Of a stretch of 9,687 bases of DNA, positions 5,575 to 9,687 are shown in pieces. The DNA is from Roseburia_C amylophila. Lineage in GTDB: Bacteria > Bacillota > Clostridia > Lachnospirales > Lachnospiraceae. The translations under genes were made by a program, and so were the position numbers. How positions within the stretch are numbered: the stretch's first letter is position 1; each line of letters begins with the position of its first letter. The notes beneath the pieces are model-generated. The model did no database searches. It had not been told where the DNA came from and worked only from the letters and a program-made list of their open reading frames with translations. The DNA lies in the NCBI RefSeq assembly GCF_025567465.1, contig NZ_JAOQKI010000033.1, positions 1 through 9,687 on the forward strand, given 5' to 3'.

Positions 5575-5747
5575 AAGGGCGGTGATTCCTTATATCTCCC
5601 AGCTATGGGTTAAATAGTGATAAGCACGCAGATTGTATTCTGGGTGTTATTTTTATGCCTTTTTTCCGCAGGCATTAAAGAACGGTAGAACAATGTGGTA
5701 TGCAACGGACTGGGGAAAAGACCGGCTCGGGGCAGGAAGGAGAAAAT
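5575..5747 (+). other. non-coding gap between two phage genes
   Basis: No convincing gene. It holds short inverted repeats (CCCA/TGGG near 5602-5613 and ATGCC/GGCAT at 5655-5659 with 5671-5675) and ends in the ribosome binding site of the scaffold gene (AAGGAG at 5737-5742). The phage head genes around it are otherwise tightly spaced, so the gap is mildly unusual. Confidence 0.5.
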
Positions 5748-6377
5748 ATGAAGAATAAAGAAGTAAAGGCATTGAGAATGTCACTGAAATTACAGTTTTT
5801 TGCAACCGGAGACGGTGACGGCACTGGAGATGGTGACGGTTCCGGGGATGGAGCAGGAGACGGAGATGGCACAGGTGAAGGTTCAAAGGGTGAACCACCA
5901 AAGACCTTTGATGATTTCTTGAAAACAGGAGATTTCCAGTCAGAATTCGACCGGAGAGTGCAGCAGTCAATTACAACAGCACTTAAGAATCAGAAAGAAA
6001 AGTATGATGCTTTAATGGATGACCGGTTATCAGAAGCAGAGAAACTTGCCAAGATGACAAAGGATGAAAAACAGGAATACCTCAATAAAAAGCATGAAAA
6101 GGAATTATCTGACAGAGAAGCCGCTATTACCAGAAGAGAACTTATGGCAGAAGCGAAAAATACTCTTGCAGAGAAAAAACTTCCGGTAACATTGGCAGAC
6201 GTGCTGGTGTATACAGATGCAGATTCCTGCAATAAATCCATTGAAGCAGTAGAGAAAGCCTTTACCGAAGCGGTAGCCGCTGCCGTAGAAGAAAAGCTGA
6301 AAGGCGGAAAGCCAATGAAAAACGGTGATTCCAATGTAACAGAGTTGGACAAAATCGTTAGTATGATGAGCGAATAG
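5748..6377 (+). CDS. phage capsid scaffolding protein (DUF4355-like)
   Basis: 209 aa. The N-terminus has MSLKLQFFA (11-19), a motif common in clostridial phage scaffold proteins. A Gly/Asp repeat follows (21-46), then a helical, highly charged body (about 53-190) rich in Lys, Glu and Gln that should form the coiled coil guiding capsid assembly. It lies directly before the major capsid gene, the usual place. The start at 5748 is preferred to 5700 because AAGGAG (5737-5742) sits 5 bases before it; a further in-frame Met at 5778 directly precedes the LQFFA motif. The gene appears complete although its capsid partner is truncated. Confidence 0.85.
   Translation: MKNKEVKALRMSLKLQFFATGDGDGTGDGDGSGDGAGDGDGTGEGSKGEPPKTFDDFLKTGDFQSEFDRRVQQSITTALKNQKEKYDALMDDRLSEAEKLAKMTKDEKQEYLNKKHEKELSDREAAITRRELMAEAKNTLAEKKLPVTLADVLVYTDADSCNKSIEAVEKAFTEAVAAAVEEKLKGGKPMKNGDSNVTELDKIVSMMSE
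5808..5885 (+). repeat. in-frame Gly-Asp tandem repeat in the scaffold gene
   Basis: Codes for units such as GDGDGT, GDGDGS, GDGA, GDGDGT and GEGS, with an 18-base period. The DNA copies have diverged at silent sites, for example GACGGT against GATGGT, so the repeat is not a fresh duplication. It makes a flexible acidic linker. Confidence 0.8.
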
Positions 6378-6394
6378 GAAGGAGATTTTAGAAG

Positions 6395-6784
6395 ATGGCA
6401 ATTAACACATTAGCAACAGCAACAAATTTTCAGAAAGCATTGGACGTGTTAGCCGTTCGTGAAGCTGTAACCGGCTGGATGGAAGCAAATGCAGGTCAGG
6501 TAAAATATACTGGTGGTGCAGAAGTAAAAATTCCGAAAATGTCGGTACAGGGTCTTGGAGATTATGACAGAGATAACGGATATCTCATGGGTTCCGCTAC
6601 TTTGGAATATGAAACTAAGAAAATGACTCAGGATAGAGGTCGTAAGTTCCAGTTAGATTCTATGGATGTTGATGAGACTAACTTTGTAACAACGGCATCT
6701 TCCGTTATGGGAGAGTTCCAGAGAACAAAAGTTATTCCGGAGATTGATGTATGGCTATATGATGTGACACCGCAGGAAGAGTGA
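6395..6784 (+). CDS. phage major capsid protein, 3'-truncated
   Basis: The first ~118 residues are a clear clostridial siphophage major capsid N-terminus: MAINTLATATNFQKALD, then GGAEVKIPKMSVQGLGDYDR and MTQDRGRKFQLDSMDVDETN, ending FQRTKVIPEID. Full-length relatives run to roughly 300 residues. Here similarity ends near 6749 and the frame continues for only 11 unrelated codons (VWLYDVTPQEE) to a stop. The last codons may belong to the far side of a deletion. AAGGAG (6379-6384) precedes the start by 10 bases, 17 bases after the scaffold stop. The product cannot form a capsid. Confidence 0.88.
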   Translation: MAINTLATATNFQKALDVLAVREAVTGWMEANAGQVKYTGGAEVKIPKMSVQGLGDYDRDNGYLMGSATLEYETKKMTQDRGRKFQLDSMDVDETNFVTTASSVMGEFQRTKVIPEIDVWLYDVTPQEE

Positions 6785-6831
6785 ATAAAAAGAGAAATCA
6801 CAAAAAATTAAGTATTATTTCCTCCGTTCTG

Positions 6832-6840
6832 TGATATGAT
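6832..6840 (+). promoter_or_regulatory. extended -10 promoter of the acetyltransferase gene
   Basis: TGATATGAT combines a TG extension (6832-6833) with the -10 box TATGAT (6835-6840). No good -35 is present at 17 bases (GTATTA), which is tolerated by extended -10 promoters. It lies about 48 bases before the start codon and about 90 bases to the right of the phage junction, so the first host gene has its own promoter. Confidence 0.5.
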
Positions 6841-6887
6841 ACTGCTGTACGAAGAAGACAGAAAAAATGCGACCTGGAGGAATGATT

Positions 6888-7349
6888 ATGATAACATATA
6901 TGAATGCGTCACGAAGAGATATGGAGAATCTGATGAGTACCCGGCTGGAGATGCTGCGGGAAGTAAATAATTTGTCAGAGGATTATACATTTCCGGATAA
7001 TCTGATCGACAGCAGCAGACTGTATTTTGAAGATGGCAACCAGACAACCATTCTGGCAATGGATGGAAGAAAAGTAGTTGGCTGTGCGTCGGTCAGCTAT
7101 ATTGAGGTCATGCCGACATTTGCCCATCCTACCGGAAAACGTGGACATATTATGAATGTATATACAAAGAAGGACTATCGTGGACAGGGGATTGCCCGCC
7201 ATATGATGGAACTTCTGATAAATGAAGCCAAATTGCGTGGTGTGACAGAACTGATCCTGGATACAACGGAGAGTGGCAGAGCCTTGTATCATGCCTGCGG
7301 ATTTACCGAATCTAAAGAATGTATGGTTTTAACAATAGAGCGGGAATAA
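6888..7349 (+). CDS. GNAT family N-acetyltransferase
   Basis: 153 aa, the normal size for a single GNAT domain. Motif A, the acetyl-CoA pyrophosphate-binding loop, is visible as NVYTKKDYRGQGIARHMM (90-107, core RGQGIA), and motif B as ALYHACGF (132-139). It should transfer an acetyl group from acetyl-CoA to an amine; the substrate cannot be told. The start at 6888 is chosen because GGAGG (6876-6880) lies 7 bases upstream; the Met codons at 6867 and 6882 lie before it or too close. It is followed after 39 bases by the epimerase-like gene and may be co-transcribed with it. The frame is intact and the gene looks chromosomal. Confidence 0.92.
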   Translation: MITYMNASRRDMENLMSTRLEMLREVNNLSEDYTFPDNLIDSSRLYFEDGNQTTILAMDGRKVVGCASVSYIEVMPTFAHPTGKRGHIMNVYTKKDYRGQGIARHMMELLINEAKLRGVTELILDTTESGRALYHACGFTESKECMVLTIERE

Positions 7350-7388
7350 TAAAAATTTCATAGAAACCCATGCACAAGGAGGACAAGT

Positions 7389-8288
7389 ATGAGAAAAATC
7401 TTGGTAACTGGTGGCACTGTATTTGTGAGTCGGTTTATTGCAGAGCATTATGTGGCAAAAGGTGATGAGGTTTATGTGTTAAATCGAAACACCAGACCGC
7501 AGTCGGCGGCTGTAAAACTGATTCAGGCAGACCGGCATGCGATCGGTGATGCACTGCAGGGACTGCATTTTGACCTGGTGGTTGATACGGCATATACCGG
7601 GGAAGATGCAGCGGATTTGCTGAATGCATTGGAAAGCTACGAAGATTATGTTCTTATAAGTTCAAGTGCCGTATATCCGGAATATGCGCCGGCACCATTT
7701 ACGGAAGAAACACAGCTTGCAGAAAATGTGCACTGGGGTGTATATGGAACAAATAAAATAGCGGCTGAGGCAGCACTGATGAAGAGAAATCTGAAGGCAT
7801 ATATCCTTAGACCGCCTTATTTATATGGACCGGTGAATAATGTATACCGGGAAGCCTTTGTATTTGACTGTGCATTGGAAAACAGGAAATTTTATCTGCC
7901 ACGGGAGGGCAGCATGAAGCTGCAATTTTTCCATGTGGAAGATTTGTGCAGATTTATAGATATTCTAGTGGAAAGACACCCAAAGCAGCACATTTTCAAT
8001 GTTGGAAATAAAGAGAGCATATCCATTCGTGACTGGGTGACACTGTGCTATCAGGCGGCCGGAAAGCAGGCAGAGTTTGTGGAAGTTACAGCGGAGGAAG
8101 AGCAGCGTAATTATTTCAGCTTTTATAATTATGAATATGCACTGGACGTTACGAAACAGCTTGCACTTATGAGTGGGACGAAGCCACTGGCGGATGGATT
8201 AAAAGAAGCTTATGACTGGTATGTGGTAAATCAGGATAAGGTAAATAAGAAACCATATCTTGCATACATAGAGGAACATCTGGTATAA
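7389..8288 (+). CDS. NAD-dependent epimerase/dehydratase-like protein (extended SDR)
   Basis: 299 aa, the usual length. The Rossmann fold begins at LVTGGTVFVSRF (5-16), where the third glycine expected in GGTxFxG is Ser14. The catalytic set is SSS (91-93) and YGTNK (119-123, Y-x-x-x-K), and RPPYLYGP (141-148) follows as in sugar-nucleotide SDRs. It should use NAD(P) to oxidise or reduce a substrate, perhaps a nucleotide sugar; the substrate is unknown. The Ser at the third Gly position may shift cofactor binding. AAGGAGG (7376-7382) precedes the start by 6 bases. It is likely in one transcript with the acetyltransferase before it. There is no signal peptide, so it is cytoplasmic. Confidence 0.9.
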   Translation: MRKILVTGGTVFVSRFIAEHYVAKGDEVYVLNRNTRPQSAAVKLIQADRHAIGDALQGLHFDLVVDTAYTGEDAADLLNALESYEDYVLISSSAVYPEYAPAPFTEETQLAENVHWGVYGTNKIAAEAALMKRNLKAYILRPPYLYGPVNNVYREAFVFDCALENRKFYLPREGSMKLQFFHVEDLCRFIDILVERHPKQHIFNVGNKESISIRDWVTLCYQAAGKQAEFVEVTAEEEQRNYFSFYNYEYALDVTKQLALMSGTKPLADGLKEAYDWYVVNQDKVNKKPYLAYIEEHLV

Positions 8289-8323
8289 AAACAGGGAATT
8301 TCTTTCGATTAGAGCTCCTGTGG

Positions 8324-8352
8324 TTGCAGAGAAAAGAGCAAAATAGTATAAT
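8324..8352 (+). promoter_or_regulatory. aroB: sigma-A promoter of aroB
   Basis: TTGCAG (8324-8329), a 17-base spacer, and a perfect TATAAT (8347-8352). The transcript would start about 55 bases before the gene, so aroB need not depend on the upstream genes. Confidence 0.8.
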
Positions 8353-8363
8353 AAACGAAATAA

Positions 8364-8386
8364 AAATCTGTGACAGGCGCAGATTT
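8364..8386 (+). promoter_or_regulatory. leader hairpin upstream of aroB
   Basis: AAATCTG (8364-8370) pairs with CAGATTT (8380-8386) around a 9-base loop in the predicted 5' leader, 29 bases before the start codon. It is not followed by a T-run, so it is not a terminator. It could stabilise the mRNA or be part of a regulatory fold. Confidence 0.45.
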
Positions 8387-8415
8387 ACAAGACACAGGAT
8401 AGAACGGAGAAAAAC

Positions 8416-9531
8416 ATGAGTGTATTTCAGGTAGAATTAAAGAAGGTAGTTGATGACAGTTACGAAATCGAGATTGGCTACCAGCTTGAGAACCGGTTAA
8501 TAGAAGATTTAAAAAACGGTCTGGTTGGAAAAATCAAGAAATTTGCAGTAATTACAGACAGCACGGTGAAGGAGCTTTACGCAGACCACATTGTAACCTT
8601 ATTACAGGAAGCAGGATATCAGGCAAGGGAATTTGTTTTTACGGCAGGAGAGACCAGCAAGACCAGAAAGACGAAAGAAGAAGTAGAAGATGCTATGTTA
8701 GAGGCAGGTTTCCGGAGAGACTGCTGCATCATTGCCGTTGGTGGTGGTGTGGTAACCGATTTGTCTGGATTTCTGGCAGGAACCTATGGCAGAGGAGTGC
8801 CATTCATTAACTATGCTACGACACTTTTGGCGGCGGCAGATGCATCTGTTGGTGGAAAAACCGCAGTAGACACACCACTGGCAACGAATCTGATTGGACT
8901 TTTTAACCAGCCGGAGAAAGTATATCTTGACATTGCAGCATGGAAAACACTGCCACAGCGACAGTTATCCAGTGGTATGGCAGAGACAATCAAACATGCC
9001 TGCATGGCAGATAAGGAAATGTTTGAATTCCTGGAAAAACATATGGAAGATATTTTTGCGGGAGACAGAGAAGCCTGTGAATACATCGCAAAGAAGAACT
9101 GCCAGATTAAATATGCTGTGGTAATGAAGGATGAAAAGGAGCAGGGCTTAAGAGAAATCTTGAATCTAGGACATACGGTAGGACGTGCCATTGAGACAGT
9201 CAGTGACTATAGACTGCTTCATGGAGAAGCACTTTCCATTGGAATGGTAGCGATGACAGAACTGGCACACCGACTTGGTTACATGACAGAAGAAGAAAAA
9301 ACAGCAGTAAAGAATCTGTTAGAGAAAGCGAAGCTGCCGGTAGAGATTCCGGAATACATTGACCGGGAAGCCCTGGTTAAGAAATTATATACGGATAAGA
9401 AAGTCCGGGACGGAAAACTCCGTTTCGTTGTAGAGAAAGGAATCGGTGGAATCGTAGAGTTTGAGGAAGGCGTATTTGCTACACCGGTGGAAGAAGCCGT
9501 TGCAAGAGATATCATTATGAAAATGAAATAG
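8416..9531 (+). CDS. aroB: 3-dehydroquinate synthase
   Basis: 371 aa, full length for the family. It converts DAHP (3-deoxy-D-arabino-heptulosonate 7-phosphate) to 3-dehydroquinate in the second step of the shikimate pathway, using NAD and a divalent metal, in the cytoplasm. NAD and phosphate elements are visible in AVGGGVVTDLSGFLAGTYGR (107-126) and TTLLAAADASVGGKT (135-149). The metal ligands are Glu190 in GMAETIKHA, His253 in LNLGHTVGRA and His269 in LLHGEA. Two places differ from the commonest form: GGGVVTD instead of GGGVVGD, and LATN (155-158) where many family members have GKN. GGAG (8406-8409) precedes the ATG by 6 bases. No other aro gene is seen here. Confidence 0.95.
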   Translation: MSVFQVELKKVVDDSYEIEIGYQLENRLIEDLKNGLVGKIKKFAVITDSTVKELYADHIVTLLQEAGYQAREFVFTAGETSKTRKTKEEVEDAMLEAGFRRDCCIIAVGGGVVTDLSGFLAGTYGRGVPFINYATTLLAAADASVGGKTAVDTPLATNLIGLFNQPEKVYLDIAAWKTLPQRQLSSGMAETIKHACMADKEMFEFLEKHMEDIFAGDREACEYIAKKNCQIKYAVVMKDEKEQGLREILNLGHTVGRAIETVSDYRLLHGEALSIGMVAMTELAHRLGYMTEEEKTAVKNLLEKAKLPVEIPEYIDREALVKKLYTDKKVRDGKLRFVVEKGIGGIVEFEEGVFATPVEEAVARDIIMKMK

Positions 9532-9549
9532 TGAGCGATGAAAGTTAAT

Positions 9550-9569
9550 GATAAGCTGATTGGCTTATC
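9550..9569 (+). terminator. possible weak terminator after aroB
   Basis: GATAAGC/GCTTATC, a 7-bp stem with a 6-base loop, 19 bases after the aroB stop. The following AATAATTATC is only weakly T-rich, so termination strength is doubtful. Confidence 0.4.
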
Positions 9570-9621
9570 AATAATTATCATATAATGAGCGCAAAAGGGG
9601 CTGTAAAATAAGTCCCTAATT

Positions 9622-9667
9622 AAGAAACGCCAACTCCGGCAAATGTCGGTTTTGGCGTTTCTTTGTA
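9622..9667 (+). terminator. long hairpin, probable intrinsic terminator
   Basis: A 12-bp perfect outer stem AAGAAACGCCAA (9622-9633) pairs with TTGGCGTTTCTT (9652-9663), enclosing a smaller CCG/CGG stem. It is A-rich on one side and T-rich on the other, so it could end aroB transcription and a converging gene beyond the window. Just before it, AGGGGCT/AGTCCCT (9596-9602 with 9611-9617) forms another small hairpin. Confidence 0.6.
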
Positions 9668-9687
9668 TGAATTTTTCTATTTTTGAT

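Larger units (their letters stand above)
990..6784. mobile_element. degenerate prophage / composite integrative element
   Basis: This stretch begins just after a tRNA cluster, starts with a tyrosine integrase, and contains phage head genes (minor head C-terminus, scaffold, capsid N-terminus) in the order and strand of a tailed-phage head module. The early genes, terminase, portal, most of the capsid, tail and lysis genes are absent. The sigma/anti-sigma pair inside it need not be phage-borne. The left limit is set arbitrarily after the terminator. The right limit is where capsid similarity stops, near 6749, and the hybrid reading frame ends. No convincing attL/attR repeat is visible. The element is probably immobile: the integrase is frameshifted and no right end is seen. 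Confidence 0.75.

Noticed and set aside
5653..5970. 105-aa minus-strand frame rich in Leu, His and Arg
   Set aside because: An artefact of reading the Gly-Asp repeat backward; it overlaps the scaffold gene.
9560..9586. A promoter (TTGGCT with TATAAT) after aroB
   Set aside because: The spacing is only 15 bases, the -35 lies within a hairpin, and no gene follows within the window.

Overview
The window looks like the chromosome of a low-GC Firmicute, most likely a gut-type Clostridia/Lachnospiraceae species. This rests on the form of the 23S rRNA 3' end and tRNA genes, strong AAGGAGG-type ribosome binding sites, a sigma/anti-sigma pair of a type common in Clostridia, and phage head proteins of a clostridial siphophage type. 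None of the seven tRNA genes encodes its CCA end. The family and species are inferred from recalled similarity, not from a search.

Left (1-989): the 3' end of a 23S rRNA gene, with no 5S gene after it, followed by seven co-oriented tRNA genes (Asp, Val, Thr, Tyr, initiator Met, Phe, Lys) and a strong intrinsic terminator. Every longer spacer in this transcript holds a small hairpin.

Middle (about 990-6750): a decayed prophage or composite integrative element. It begins beside the tRNA cluster with a minus-strand tyrosine integrase broken by a single-base frameshift, preceded by an unusually structured leader. Next is a self-contained ECF-type sigma factor/membrane anti-sigma operon on the minus strand, with a good autoregulatory promoter and hairpins at both ends. 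The plus strand then carries a small membrane peptide gene behind a promoter that overlaps an inverted repeat, and a fragment of phage head-morphogenesis module. That module holds the C-terminal end of a MuF/SPP1-gp7-type minor head protein fused to a BECR-like ribonuclease toxin domain, an overlapping small acidic gene that looks like its immunity partner, a terminator, a 50-aa phage protein, a scaffold protein with a Gly-Asp repeat, and the first third of the major capsid protein. Terminase, portal, tail, lysis and most of the capsid gene are missing, so at least two large deletions are implied. What survives centres on a toxin/immunity pair.

Right (6785-9687): ordinary chromosomal genes on the plus strand. 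They are a GNAT acetyltransferase with its own extended -10 promoter, an NAD-dependent epimerase/dehydratase-like SDR, and 3-dehydroquinate synthase (aroB, shikimate pathway) behind a near-consensus sigma-A promoter. Hairpins and a probable terminator follow aroB.

The most interesting part is 4209-5396: a phage-derived polymorphic toxin tip with its putative immunity gene, stranded outside an intact phage and placed next to a small membrane peptide and a sigma/anti-sigma switch.
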